NCBI GenBank assembly: GCA_020718275.1
Contig: DYSI01000019.1
Location: 1-35,030, forward strand
Length of the DNA stretch: 35,030 nt
From: Draconibacterium orientale
GTDB taxonomy: Bacteria > Bacteroidota > Bacteroidia > Bacteroidales > UBA1556
Direction: 5' to 3'
A model generated the notes under the pieces. The model was not told the origin of the DNA and searched no databases. It saw nothing but the letters and a program-made list of their open reading frames with translations. Every line of letters starts with the position of its first letter. Position 1 is the first letter of the stretch. Positions 1 to 9,676 of this stretch are shown piece by piece. The translations under genes were made by a program, and so were the position numbers.

Positions 1-553
1 TGAAACAATAATAATACGCAGCAGAGCTGCGGGGAATTAACCCAAAGAGATTAAACGCTTTATCTAAAATACTTAATAACAATAATTTAGATGAATTTAA
101 AAAATATTGTGATTTTTTGTCATGTACTTAGTATAAATATAGTACTTTTTACATATCCTTTTAGCAAACCGCATTTTGTGATTAAGACTACGAATCTTGA
201 TTTTTGCTTTTTCAATATTAATCGATATGAAATACACAGAAAAGCTAGAATTGATACTGAAGCTTGTGAGCTGATTGCAGCGAAGCAGCTGTATTTGCCA
301 ATGAAAATAAAATCACCAACTTGCTTCCAATAGCTTTGGAGAGGTAGTTTACCGAAGTGATACAGCCATGCTTGAATGTTCTTTTTTGAGGGAGATTCAA
401 ATGCCTTTATGCAATAAATCTTATTTATCGCCTCCATAAACTACTGACCTAAGGCGAAGAAGGCTCCTAATTTGTGCTTTTTGAATGAGCAAAACCTCCA
501 TTCTAAGACCGTAATGCACATGCATTTGCCTTACAGAGATTGCCGTATTTTGC

Positions 554-811
554 TTAGCGTTTTAGGTAGTCAATTTTTGCTTGCACTGGCAATTCTTTGC
601 TAGTAGGATTATCCGCTAAATACTGTAAATCAGCTACAAAGCGTTCCAGATCATCGGTTTTAAACCCCTTTTCTTCTGCCGCTTCTTGCAAACTTCCCCA
701 AATGGGTTCGCCACAAACGATACAACGAATGCCCTCTTTCATCAAATACTCAACTGAACCTGGAAGACCTTCAATGAGGTCTTCAATACTAATTTCTTTG
801 GTTATTTTCAT
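554..811 (-). CDS. DUF1858-domain small protein (CxxC-containing)
   Basis: ORF 554..889; internal start at 811 gives MKITKEISIEDLIEGLPGSVEYLMKEGIRCIVCGEPIWGSLQEAAEEKG, a typical DUF1858 pattern. The upstream 26 codons of the ORF look non-coding. Confidence 0.8.
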   Translation of the reverse strand: MKITKEISIEDLIEGLPGSVEYLMKEGIRCIVCGEPIWGSLQEAAEEKGFKTDDLERFVADLQYLADNPTSKELPVQAKIDYLKR

Positions 812-898
812 TGGATAAAATCTAATTTCGATATTAATGGATGCAAAATTAATTAATAAATCGTTATTTTGCCATAAATTAGTAAGCACACCAAAAGC

Positions 899-1468
899 AT
901 GAAATTATTGATAATCGACAATTACGATTCATTCACCTATAACCTAAAGCATTATGCTTCAAAATTCTGCAGTGATATAGTCGTTTGTAGAAATGATGCA
1001 ATCAGATTGGAAGAACTTGATGCCTATGATGCCTTTATCATTTCCCCTGGTCCGGGCTTAGCTCGTGAAAGTGGAATAAGTTTTCAAGCCATTAGGCATT
1101 ACGCAGCATATAAAAAAATTTTAGGAGTATGCTTAGGACATCAGGCCATTGCAGAAGTATATGGTTCACTGCTAATTAATCTATCCAAACCACTCCATGG
1201 CCTATCGGTAGAGACCTACCTAAAATCATCGGACGCACTTTTTAAAAATATGCCAAGCACCATACAAACGGGACGCTATCATTCGTGGGTAGTTGATCCT
1301 AATACAATAGATTCTGAGGTATTTGATGTTACGGCTACCGATGTTTACGGGCAAGTGCAAGCGCTAAAGCATCGGGTTTACAACTTGAGAGGCGTACAAT
1401 TTCATCCGGAATCAGTTTTGACCGATTACGGATTGTTAATGATTGAGAACTGGATTAAGTATTGCTAG
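899..1468 (+). CDS. pabA: Class I glutamine amidotransferase, aminodeoxychorismate/anthranilate synthase component II
   Basis: LLIIDNYDSFTYNL N-terminus, GVCLGHQAI nucleophile motif and FHPES motif. Confidence 0.88.
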   Translation: MKLLIIDNYDSFTYNLKHYASKFCSDIVVCRNDAIRLEELDAYDAFIISPGPGLARESGISFQAIRHYAAYKKILGVCLGHQAIAEVYGSLLINLSKPLHGLSVETYLKSSDALFKNMPSTIQTGRYHSWVVDPNTIDSEVFDVTATDVYGQVQALKHRVYNLRGVQFHPESVLTDYGLLMIENWIKYC

Positions 1469-1471
1469 AAC

Positions 1472-2524
1472 CTATTGAATCTTCTCGACTTTATCGATCT
1501 TATTTTGCTGAAACTGAAAGCTTACTAGAAGTGCTTCAAGGTGCAAAATCAAATCGCGCTTCTCCTCTTTTGGTGCTTTAATATACCCATCGAGGGTAAT
1601 CAATCGATTAGCAATAGTATCAACAAAAGTATAACTGATAAAAGGCCCACCCATTGGATATCCTTCAACATCCCAAAATGAACGCAGTTGGGAAGCGTAA
1701 TTTCCTTTAAAATCAACCATTCGTTTTAGCGGTGGAAAATAATCAGATACTTTCATATAAGAGCCTTTCACTGGTCCGGGAACAAATTTAGCGGTCATCT
1801 CATTTCTATAATTTATAATTGCCTGCATTCCAAAACTAGCGGTATCGGTATATGGCTTGATAAAAATAAAAACGCCCTCTTCAATATCACCAGCCGGACG
1901 GCGAATCCAGGCAAAATTTGCCTTTTGATCGGCAATATAAAAACCTTCTGGAAAGCTTAAACTAAAACCAAATTGCTTCTCCAATTTTCCAGAAATACTT
2001 TTTAAATCAATGTTTTTATATGCTTTAGCAATTCTGTTCACCTCATTTTTATGAAAAAATTCTTTGATTTGATTTTGATACTTAAGATAAGTATCGGTAA
2101 ATCCTTGCACACTATTTGCCTTAATCGTAATCACTGTTTGCGGGGTTGAAAACAAATTATGTCGAACTTCAATTTTAGGTTCCTTTAGTTCAGCCTTTTT
2201 AAAGATCATAATATTTCTCTGCTTTTGGTAAACAGCCCCAAATGAGGAAAGAGGAATATGAGAAATTTCGTATTCGGGCTCAGCACGTGAGAGCCATAAT
2301 GGAACCGATTGCAAACTGTAAATGAGGGTGTCGCCAAGGGATGTTTTCCATAAATCATTGCTGATTACAATCAGCACCTCGCTAGTTCGACCACCTGAGG
2401 TATAAAGTAAATTCTTGGTCGATTTAGTTTGTTTACTATCTTTTAAGCAACTGGAAATCAGCACTAATACACTAAGGATTAAGCTGAGGGCTATTTTTCT
2501 ACTCATTAGGGTTAGTCGAAACAT
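1472..2524 (-). CDS. DUF4837 family lipoprotein
   Basis: Signal peptide with lipobox (SLILSVLVLISSC); sequence resembles Bacteroidota DUF4837 proteins. Start may be the internal Met at 2506. Confidence 0.75.
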   Translation of the reverse strand: MFRLTLMSRKIALSLILSVLVLISSCLKDSKQTKSTKNLLYTSGGRTSEVLIVISNDLWKTSLGDTLIYSLQSVPLWLSRAEPEYEISHIPLSSFGAVYQKQRNIMIFKKAELKEPKIEVRHNLFSTPQTVITIKANSVQGFTDTYLKYQNQIKEFFHKNEVNRIAKAYKNIDLKSISGKLEKQFGFSLSFPEGFYIADQKANFAWIRRPAGDIEEGVFIFIKPYTDTASFGMQAIINYRNEMTAKFVPGPVKGSYMKVSDYFPPLKRMVDFKGNYASQLRSFWDVEGYPMGGPFISYTFVDTIANRLITLDGYIKAPKEEKRDLILHLEALLVSFQFQQNKIDKVEKIQ

Positions 2525-2567
2525 TTGTAGCGTTTTTTGATTATTAAAAGCGGATTATACTCAAAAA

Positions 2568-3590
2568 TTATTCCGAAATTTCACCAGCCCAGGGTCGGGT
2601 AAAACTGGCAATGATGTCTTTATTATGTTTTTCTTCGCCCAAAATAACCATTAATTTAGTAAGTGCCGAAGCAGTGGTCATATCTTTAGCGCTTACAACT
2701 CCTATTTCGAGTAGACGACGTGAGGTTTCGTATTTTCCCATTTCAACACTACCACCAATGCATTGGGTGACGTTTACTATTATCAATCCCTTTTGAATGG
2801 CCGTTTGAAGTCCATCAATAAACCAATCTTTGGAAAAGGCATTTCCAGACCCAAAACTTTCAAGTACTAATGCCCGTAATCCCTTGGTTGCTAAGATAGA
2901 ATGGATAAAAGAGGCTTGCATTCCAGGGAATATTTTAATAATACCAACCCCTGTATCAAGCTGAGTGTGGAGTTTTAATTTCTTAAAATTTGGTTTCAAA
3001 ATATTTTCCTTATAAAATTTAAGGTAAACCCCTGATTCCGCCAGCAAAGGGTAATTACCACTCACAAAGGCTTTAAAATTTTCCGCATTGTATTTATAGG
3101 TTCTATTTCCTCTGAAAAGCTTGTTTTCAAAATAAATGCAAACCTCAGGCACTAGAGGTGTTTCATCCTCTTTGGCGGCAGCAATTTCAATGGCATTAAT
3201 AAAATTTTCTCGACCGTCGGTTCTCAATTCACCCAATGGCAATTGCGAACCGGTAATGATAACAGGCTTATTGAGATTGCCAAGTATAAAACTCAAAGCC
3301 GAAGCAGTATACGACATGGTATCGGAGCCATGTAAAATCACATATCCATCAAAATCTTCATATCTATTTTGAATAATATGCGCCATTTCCACCCACTGTT
3401 CGGGCATAATATCCGATGAGTCAATAAGTGGGTCGAAGGAAATCGCTTCAATCCGATAATGCAGTTTTTGCAATTCAGGGATTTGCTGATAAATCTGCGC
3501 AAAATTGAAAGGAACCAAGGAGCCTTTTTCGTTTTTCACCATGCCTATGGTACCGCCAGTATAGATAATCAGAATGGATGTTTGTGCCAT
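2568..3590 (-). CDS. ansA: Type I (cytoplasmic) L-asparaginase
   Basis: ILIIYTGGTIGM, YVILHGSDTMSYTASALSF and ITGSQLPLGELRTDGRENFINAIEIA motifs. Confidence 0.92.
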   Translation of the reverse strand: MAQTSILIIYTGGTIGMVKNEKGSLVPFNFAQIYQQIPELQKLHYRIEAISFDPLIDSSDIMPEQWVEMAHIIQNRYEDFDGYVILHGSDTMSYTASALSFILGNLNKPVIITGSQLPLGELRTDGRENFINAIEIAAAKEDETPLVPEVCIYFENKLFRGNRTYKYNAENFKAFVSGNYPLLAESGVYLKFYKENILKPNFKKLKLHTQLDTGVGIIKIFPGMQASFIHSILATKGLRALVLESFGSGNAFSKDWFIDGLQTAIQKGLIIVNVTQCIGGSVEMGKYETSRRLLEIGVVSAKDMTTASALTKLMVILGEEKHNKDIIASFTRPWAGEISE

Positions 3591-3596
3591 AAGAGC

Positions 3597-4364
3597 TTAG
3601 AGATTAAAGAGATTAGTTGCATTTCGGGTAGTTATTTCGGCCAGTTCGGTCAGGCTAAGTTGTTTTATCTCAGCCAAACGCTCCGCTACCAATTCGAGAT
3701 AGGCGCTTTCGTTGCGTCGCCCTCTATTCGGAACAGGGCTTAGATAAGGTGCGTCGGTTTCAAGGACTAGGTATTTCAAATCAATGGCTTGCAAGGTATA
3801 GGGCAATTGGGCATTTTTAAAAGTTAGAACTCCTCCAATTCCAAGCAAAAATCCCCTATCAATAATCTCTAACGCCTGCTCAGTAGTGCCCGTAAAACAA
3901 TGAAATACACCTCTTAACTTTTCAGTTTTAAAGGAATTCAACACTTCCATTATTTCATCGTGAGCCTCTCGCGAATGAATAACCAAAGGCAATTCTTGCT
4001 CAATAGACCACTGAATTTGCATTGCAAAAGCCTCCTTTTGTTGCGCAATAAAGTTTTTATCCCAATACAAATCAATACCAACTTCACCAATTGCAATATA
4101 GTTGTTGGAAGACAACAACATTTTCATTTTCGACAGAACTATCTGATAATCATCACCTACCGAGCTAGGATGCAATCCCATCATCGGAAATAGCAGTTGA
4201 GGATACTGAGCGCAAAGTTGATGCATTGGCTCAATACTTTGGAGGTCGATATTGGGCAAGAGTATGTTGGCAAGGCCTTTTTGAGTGGCGCGTGCTATCA
4301 TTTCGTCTCGGTCGCTATCAAATTCTTCAGCGTAGAGATGGGCGTGGGTGTCGATGAGAATCAT
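3597..4364 (-). CDS. TatD family metal-dependent hydrolase
   Basis: DTHAHLYAEEFDSDRD, AIGEVGIDLYWD, LPLVIHSREAHDE, GVFHCFTGT and LETDAPYLSP motifs. Confidence 0.93.
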   Translation of the reverse strand: MILIDTHAHLYAEEFDSDRDEMIARATQKGLANILLPNIDLQSIEPMHQLCAQYPQLLFPMMGLHPSSVGDDYQIVLSKMKMLLSSNNYIAIGEVGIDLYWDKNFIAQQKEAFAMQIQWSIEQELPLVIHSREAHDEIMEVLNSFKTEKLRGVFHCFTGTTEQALEIIDRGFLLGIGGVLTFKNAQLPYTLQAIDLKYLVLETDAPYLSPVPNRGRRNESAYLELVAERLAEIKQLSLTELAEITTRNATNLFNL

Positions 4365-4491
4365 GAGGCAAAATTAGGAATTTAAAAGCAGCTCTTCTAT
4401 CTTTGCAATAATTCTTTCAGCAGGATATAGGCTGTATTTGCAGTTGCATGCAAATTCATGTTTTAGCTTTCAGAAAATCAAATCGATACGG

Positions 4492-5481
4492 ATGAAATTA
4501 TTAATAATCAGGTTCAGTTCCATCGGCGACATCGTGCTCACCACTCCTTTGCTACGCGTGTTAGCACAGGCTGATGAAAAGCATGAAATCCATTATGTAA
4601 CAAAGAAAAAGTATTTACAAGTGATAGCTCATAATCCGTACATATCGAAAATCCACACTTTTGAGCATGGAATTACAGAAGTTGAAAAAAATTTGCAAGT
4701 CGAACACTTTGATTTCGTGCTAGATTTACACCATAATTTACGATCGCACCGATTGATTGCCACTTTGGGGCGTCCCAGCAAAAGTTTCAACAAGCTAAAT
4801 TATGAAAAGTGGATTGCAGTGAATTTCAAATGGAATATTTTGCCAGCAGTACATATCGTTAAACGCTATTTTGATCCACTGAGTTTTCTGAATTTAAAAT
4901 ACGATGGACAAGGTTTGGATTATTTTACAGGTGAAATAGATAGCGCCAAAATGCAATCCTTCGATATTAATTTCGAAGAAAATTTTATAGTCTTTGTAGT
5001 TGGTGGAGCCCATGCCACCAAACAGATACCGGAGGATATTTTAATAAAAATAGCAGCCAATTGTCAGAATAAAATTGTGCTATTAGGCGGAAAGGATGAC
5101 GTAACGAAAGCAAATAATCTCGCACTACAAATAGGCGTTGGATGTCACAACCTGACGGCACAGCTAAGTTTAAACGAATCGGCTTGGGTGGTCAGCAAAA
5201 GTACAAAAGTACTCACCTCTGACACTGGGCTTATGCATATTGCAGCAGCTTATAAAAAGGAAATAATAAGTCTGTGGGGCAATACCATTCCTGAATTTGG
5301 GATGTATCCCTTGATGCCGTTAGGCTTAGAAAAACAATCCCATATTTTTGAGGTTAAAGGTTTGAAATGTCGGCCATGCAGTAAGATTGGTTTTAAGACT
5401 TGTCCAAAAAAACATTTTCATTGCATGACACTTCAAGACATTGATGGAATTAGGGAAGCCCTGCATCGAGAAAAATATTGA
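4492..5481 (+). CDS. Glycosyltransferase family 9 (heptosyltransferase-like)
   Basis: MKLLIIRFSSIGDIVLTTPLLRVL from the internal start at 4492; SDTGLMHIAAA motif near the C-terminus. ORF opens at 4438. Confidence 0.88.
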   Translation: MKLLIIRFSSIGDIVLTTPLLRVLAQADEKHEIHYVTKKKYLQVIAHNPYISKIHTFEHGITEVEKNLQVEHFDFVLDLHHNLRSHRLIATLGRPSKSFNKLNYEKWIAVNFKWNILPAVHIVKRYFDPLSFLNLKYDGQGLDYFTGEIDSAKMQSFDINFEENFIVFVVGGAHATKQIPEDILIKIAANCQNKIVLLGGKDDVTKANNLALQIGVGCHNLTAQLSLNESAWVVSKSTKVLTSDTGLMHIAAAYKKEIISLWGNTIPEFGMYPLMPLGLEKQSHIFEVKGLKCRPCSKIGFKTCPKKHFHCMTLQDIDGIREALHREKY

Positions 5482-5532
5482 TAAGTTGTAGGCAATGCAA
5501 AGGATTTTGTAAAATAGAAAACGGAAAATTAT

Positions 5533-5540
5533 TAAATTTG
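5533..5540 (+). promoter_or_regulatory. Putative Bacteroidota -7 box (TAnnTTTG) upstream of frr
   Basis: TAAATTTG 31 bp upstream of the frr ATG; no convincing -33 TTG element at ideal spacing. Confidence 0.35.
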
Positions 5541-5570
5541 CCCATTCAATAAATATAAAAAATTAGCCCA

Positions 5571-6134
5571 ATGACCGAAGAAGCTGAAATGTGTTTGGAT
5601 ATGGCCCGAGAGGGAATGCAACACAGTATCAATCACTTAGAAAAAGAGCTGCACAAAATTAGAGCAGGAAAAGCCAATCCCGCTATGCTTGATGGTATTT
5701 ATGTAGATAATTATGGAGCCAAAATGCCCCTAATACAAGTCGCCAATATCAATACTCCTGATGCGCGAACCTTGGTAATTCAACCTTGGGATAAGTCCAA
5801 TTTGCATAAAATCGAAAAAGAGATAATCAATTCTAGTTTAGGATTAAATCCTCAAAACGATGGAATCGTTATTCGCCTCAATATCCCTGTTTTAACAGAA
5901 GATCGACGGATGGAAATGGTTAGAAAATCAAAACACGAAGCCGAAGAAGCCAAAGTGGGCATCCGCAATATTCGTAAACAAGCCAATCACGAAGCACAAC
6001 AACTTGAAAAAGATGGGATGAGCGAAGATGACCGTAAACGCTTAGAAGCTAAAATTCAAGAACTAACCGATTCCTATATTAAACTGGTGGACGAGAAATT
6101 CGTCGAAAAGGAAAAAGATATTACCACCATTTAG
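5571..6134 (+). CDS. frr: Ribosome recycling factor
   Basis: HKIRAGKANPAMLDGIYVDNYGAKMPLIQVANI ... LTEDRRMEMV family signature, 187 aa. Confidence 0.97.
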   Translation: MTEEAEMCLDMAREGMQHSINHLEKELHKIRAGKANPAMLDGIYVDNYGAKMPLIQVANINTPDARTLVIQPWDKSNLHKIEKEIINSSLGLNPQNDGIVIRLNIPVLTEDRRMEMVRKSKHEAEEAKVGIRNIRKQANHEAQQLEKDGMSEDDRKRLEAKIQELTDSYIKLVDEKFVEKEKDITTI

Positions 6135-6156
6135 AAATTTACTTTTTACCTTTTGT

Positions 6157-6193
6157 AAGCCTTGATACTTTTCGTTTCAGGGCTTTATTTTTT
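6157..6193 (+). terminator. Putative intrinsic terminator of frr
   Basis: AAGCCTTGA / TCAGGGCTT stem (8 of 9 pairs) followed by TATTTTTTAT. Confidence 0.65.
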
Positions 6194-6444
6194 ATCCATT
6201 TTAACTTAGTTCACACATCTTCTCTGTTGGCACAACTTCCACTAGCAAATCTTGCAAACGCTATTACGATAGCCTCCCCATTATAAGCTTGTTTTGAGGT
6301 TTGATAAGCCATTTTTCTAAGTATTTCTCTTTCCGACAAAATTGTGAAAAACCTGCCATATTAAGCTTTTTTTAACATCTATTAAACACCATTCTAAACA
6401 AGTTCTAAATAAGCCACAAAGGCTAATTAAGTATCAAAATACTT

Positions 6445-6452
6445 TATCTTTG
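6445..6452 (+). promoter_or_regulatory. Putative -7 box (TAnnTTTG) for the DUF4492-cydAB operon
   Basis: TATCTTTG located 11 bp before the MITE-like element and upstream of the first cyd-operon gene; no clear -33 TTG. Confidence 0.4.
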
Positions 6453-6463
6453 ATTTTTTGAAA

Positions 6464-6534
6464 CACTATTGTCCGTTAAAAATTATATTTAGTCCATTTC
6501 AGCAATTTAGTAGTTTTTTTATCGGACAACACTG
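6464..6534. mobile_element. 71-bp MITE-like element, copy 1
   Basis: CACTATTGTCCGTTAAAAA ... TTTTTATCGGACAACACTG terminal inverted repeats (16 of 19 matching); flanked by direct repeats TTTTTGAAA at 6455-6463 and 6535-6543; differs from copy 2 by one base. Confidence 0.85.
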
Positions 6535-6594
6535 TTTTTGAAATATTTAACTTAATTGTCAGTCAAAATAATTAACTAATACATTAAAATATAG

Positions 6595-6804
6595 ATGAAT
6601 ATATTAAAAAAAGTCTTCCTATTTTACTATGATGGTTTCAGAGGAATGACCTACGGAAAGAAGCTATGGTTCATAATAGGGCTTAAGTTATTCTTTATGT
6701 TTGTTATTTTGAAGTGGCTATTTTTCCCAAATTTTCTTAAAACGAACTTCAAAACAGATCAAGAAAGAAGTGAATATGTAATCGAGCAATTAACAAATAA
6801 TTAA
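6595..6804 (+). CDS. DUF4492 small membrane protein (cyd-operon associated)
   Basis: 69 aa, FYYDGFRGMTYGKKLWFIIGLKLFFMFVILKWLFFP; directly upstream of cydA, as DUF4492 commonly is. Confidence 0.85.
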   Translation: MNILKKVFLFYYDGFRGMTYGKKLWFIIGLKLFFMFVILKWLFFPNFLKTNFKTDQERSEYVIEQLTNN

Positions 6805-6806
6805 CT

Positions 6807-8363
6807 ATGGAAAACATCGACATTCAATTAATTGATTGGTCGCGGGCACAATTTGCGCTAACGGCTATGTATCATTGGCTATTTGTGCCATTAACCTTAG
6901 GGATTACTTTCATGATAGCCATCATGGAGACCATTTATGTAAAGACCGGCAATCCTGAATGGAAAAAAATCACCAAATTTTGGATGAAAGTCTTCGGGAT
7001 AAATTTTGCCATTGGCGTTGCCACCGGCTTGATATTAGAGTTTGAATTTGGCACCAATTGGTCAAACTATTCGTGGTTTGTGGGCGACATTTTCGGAGCA
7101 CCCTTGGCAATTGAAGGAATTATGGCTTTCTTTATGGAATCTACCTTTATTGCGGTCATGTTTTTCGGATGGAATAAAGTGAGCAAAGGCTTTCACTTGG
7201 CTTCTTCTTGGTTGGTAGCTATTGGCGGTAACCTTTCTGCCCTATGGATTTTGGTGGCCAATGGCTGGATGCAAAATCCTGTTGGAATGCGTTTTAACCC
7301 AGATACCGCACGAAATGAAATGATAAATTTCTGGGACGTTCTATTCAATCCAGCAGCCATTAACAAATTTCTGCACACCATTTTCTCGTCCTTTATTTTA
7401 TCAGCGGCCTTTATTATTGGTATTAGCGCTATCTATTTAATTCGTAATCGGGAACGTATTTTTGCCCGAAAAAGCATTCTATTGGGAAGCATTTTCGGCG
7501 TTTTATTCACCGTGATGACTATAGCCACAGGCGATGAATCAGCCCGCGAGGTGGCCAATTCGCAACCGATGAAATTAGCTGCCATGGAGGGTTTATACTA
7601 TGGAACCTCCGAAGCTCCACTTGTAGCTTTCGGTATTCTAAAAGATGCAGGCACCACAGAAACACCTCATTTAAAAGAGTTTATGATCGAACTAAAAATA
7701 CCTAACCTATTATCCTACATGGCCTTTCTGAAGAAAGATGCCTTTGTTCCTGGCGTACATGATTTGGTACATGGCAATGATGAACACCAGATAATGAGTT
7801 ATTCCGAAAGAATTGCGCGCGGTAATATAGCCCGGCAAGCCCTCGAAGATTTTAAAATTGCTAAGAAAACAAAGAATGTGGTGCTAGAGGAAGAATTGCG
7901 AGCCAAATTTCAAGACCCAGATTTTATAAATGATTACTTTAAACACTTTGGATACAGCTACTTCAAAAACCCACATGCCATTGTTCCGAACGTGCCACTC
8001 ACATTCTATTCCTTTCACACCATGGTAGGGATAGGATTTGTATTAATGCTCATATTTGTTTGGGCTTTGTGGCTTAGCCTTAAAGATAAATTACAAAATA
8101 AATGGTTTCTGCGTTTGGCAATCATTGGAATGCCGATGGCTTATATCGCAAGTGAAGCCGGCTGGATGGTTGCTGAATTTGGTCGTCAACCCTGGGTAAT
8201 TCAGGATTTAATGCCTACCCACACCGCCATTTCAAATATTTCATCGGGGATGGTGATTACTACTTTTTGGCTTTTTGCAATTGCCTTCACTGGCCTCTTG
8301 ATCGCTGAAATTAAAATTATGACTAAACAAATTAAAATTGGACCTAAAATAGAGGAGGAATAG
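6807..8363 (+). CDS. cydA: Cytochrome bd ubiquinol oxidase subunit I
   Basis: RAQFALTAMYHWLFVPLTLGITFMIAIMET, long Q-loop region, GWMVAEFGRQPWVI motif. Confidence 0.97.
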   Translation: MENIDIQLIDWSRAQFALTAMYHWLFVPLTLGITFMIAIMETIYVKTGNPEWKKITKFWMKVFGINFAIGVATGLILEFEFGTNWSNYSWFVGDIFGAPLAIEGIMAFFMESTFIAVMFFGWNKVSKGFHLASSWLVAIGGNLSALWILVANGWMQNPVGMRFNPDTARNEMINFWDVLFNPAAINKFLHTIFSSFILSAAFIIGISAIYLIRNRERIFARKSILLGSIFGVLFTVMTIATGDESAREVANSQPMKLAAMEGLYYGTSEAPLVAFGILKDAGTTETPHLKEFMIELKIPNLLSYMAFLKKDAFVPGVHDLVHGNDEHQIMSYSERIARGNIARQALEDFKIAKKTKNVVLEEELRAKFQDPDFINDYFKHFGYSYFKNPHAIVPNVPLTFYSFHTMVGIGFVLMLIFVWALWLSLKDKLQNKWFLRLAIIGMPMAYIASEAGWMVAEFGRQPWVIQDLMPTHTAISNISSGMVITTFWLFAIAFTGLLIAEIKIMTKQIKIGPKIEEE

Positions 8364-8365
8364 CT

Positions 8366-9514
8366 ATGTTTGAAAATATGCAATACGAAACATTACAGCA
8401 ATATTGGTTTTTTATCATTGCCCTTTTGGGGGCGCTCTTGGTTTTCCTACTTTTTGTTCAAGGAGGCCAAATGCTGATTTATACTTTGGGTAAAACGCCA
8501 AAAGAGAGAACCATTTTGGTAAATTTATTTGGTCGTAAATGGGAGTTCACTTTCAGCACCTTAGTTACTTTTGGCGGCGCCTTCTTTGCGTCCTTTCCAC
8601 TCTTCTACTCTACGAGTTTTGGCGGTGCTTATTGGGTTTGGATGATTATTTTATTGGCTTTTGTGATACAAGCGGTCTCCTACGAATATCGCTCAAAACC
8701 GAACAATTTCTTTGGGGCTAAGGTTTTTGAAGTGTTTCTTTGGATTAATGGTTTTGTGGCTACGCTATTCTTAGGTACCGCCGTTGCTACCTTTTTTACC
8801 GGATCTCCTTTCCACATCAACAATATGAATAATTCGTTTTGGGATAGCCCTTTTCATGGTTTGGAATTAGCGCTTCAGCTTTTTCGCTACGAAGTTTGGG
8901 TTAACCTGAGCCTTGGATTGGGCGTGTTTTTCCTTTCTAAAGTCTTAGCGGTACTTTATATTATGAATTCTGTGGAAGATGATGCTATTATCAGCAGAAT
9001 CCCTAAATCCTTGCTAATTAATGCGGTTGGGTTTTTGGTATTCTTCCTCTTCTTCTTAGCCAACGTTTTATTAATGCCAGGCTACGCGATCGATCCTAAT
9101 ACCCAAATGGTCTCTTTAGTGGATTATAAGTATTTTCACAATCTTTTGGAGATGCCTATCAACACCGCATTTTTCCTGCTTGGCGTGGTACTGGTATTGT
9201 GGGGAATAGGAACTGCCTACATCAAAAAAGCCAATAATGCGATTTGGTTTGCCGGAATTGGTACTGTACTGACTGTTTTAACCCTTTTCCTATTGGCTGG
9301 CTTTAACCATACGGCTTATTATCCTAGTTATACCAACCTTCAATCGTCGCTTACCATTTATAACAGTTCGTCAAGTGAATATACTTTGATTGCCATGAGC
9401 TATGTTTCCCTATTGGTTCCTTTCGTACTAGCCTATATTTGGTATGCATGGAAGGCCATTAATGGCAGCAAAATCTCTCAAAAAGAGTTGGATGAAGAGT
9501 CACATGTTTATTAA
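8366..9514 (+). CDS. cydB: Cytochrome bd ubiquinol oxidase subunit II
   Basis: Follows cydA with a GGAGG Shine-Dalgarno; multi-TM protein with CydB-like content, 382 aa. Confidence 0.95.
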   Translation: MFENMQYETLQQYWFFIIALLGALLVFLLFVQGGQMLIYTLGKTPKERTILVNLFGRKWEFTFSTLVTFGGAFFASFPLFYSTSFGGAYWVWMIILLAFVIQAVSYEYRSKPNNFFGAKVFEVFLWINGFVATLFLGTAVATFFTGSPFHINNMNNSFWDSPFHGLELALQLFRYEVWVNLSLGLGVFFLSKVLAVLYIMNSVEDDAIISRIPKSLLINAVGFLVFFLFFLANVLLMPGYAIDPNTQMVSLVDYKYFHNLLEMPINTAFFLLGVVLVLWGIGTAYIKKANNAIWFAGIGTVLTVLTLFLLAGFNHTAYYPSYTNLQSSLTIYNSSSSEYTLIAMSYVSLLVPFVLAYIWYAWKAINGSKISQKELDEESHVY

Positions 9515-9532
9515 TTATCTAAATTTAGAACG

Positions 9533-9634
9533 ATGTATTTAAGAGAAATAATCTGGCTTTTTACTTGGCCAATCAGCATTTATGTTTCTTACCTTTTGAT
9601 TCGCTATGCCATCAAAAAAATTGAGAAAATCTAA
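9533..9634 (+). CDS. 33-aa single-TM small protein, candidate CydX-like cytochrome bd accessory subunit
   Basis: Manual translation MYLREIIWLFTWPISIYVSYLLIRYAIKKIEKI, 18 bp after cydB stop, same strand; below the ORF-track size cutoff. Confidence 0.65.
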   Translation: MYLREIIWLFTWPISIYVSYLLIRYAIKKIEKI

Positions 9635-9676
9635 TCGGAAACGTTTTTTGCCAGCAAATTGAAGAAAGCTAGCCGT

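Noticed and set aside
17-31. Short hairpin CGCAGC AGA GCTGCG followed by GGGGAATTAACCC
   Set aside because: Might be the end of a dispersed repeat or terminator, but the window edge cuts its context and no second copy was seen here.
1-545. ORFs 91..333 (+) and 120..437 (-) at the window start
   Set aside because: They overlap on opposite strands, have low-complexity hydrophobic composition and match no family I recognise; likely non-coding.
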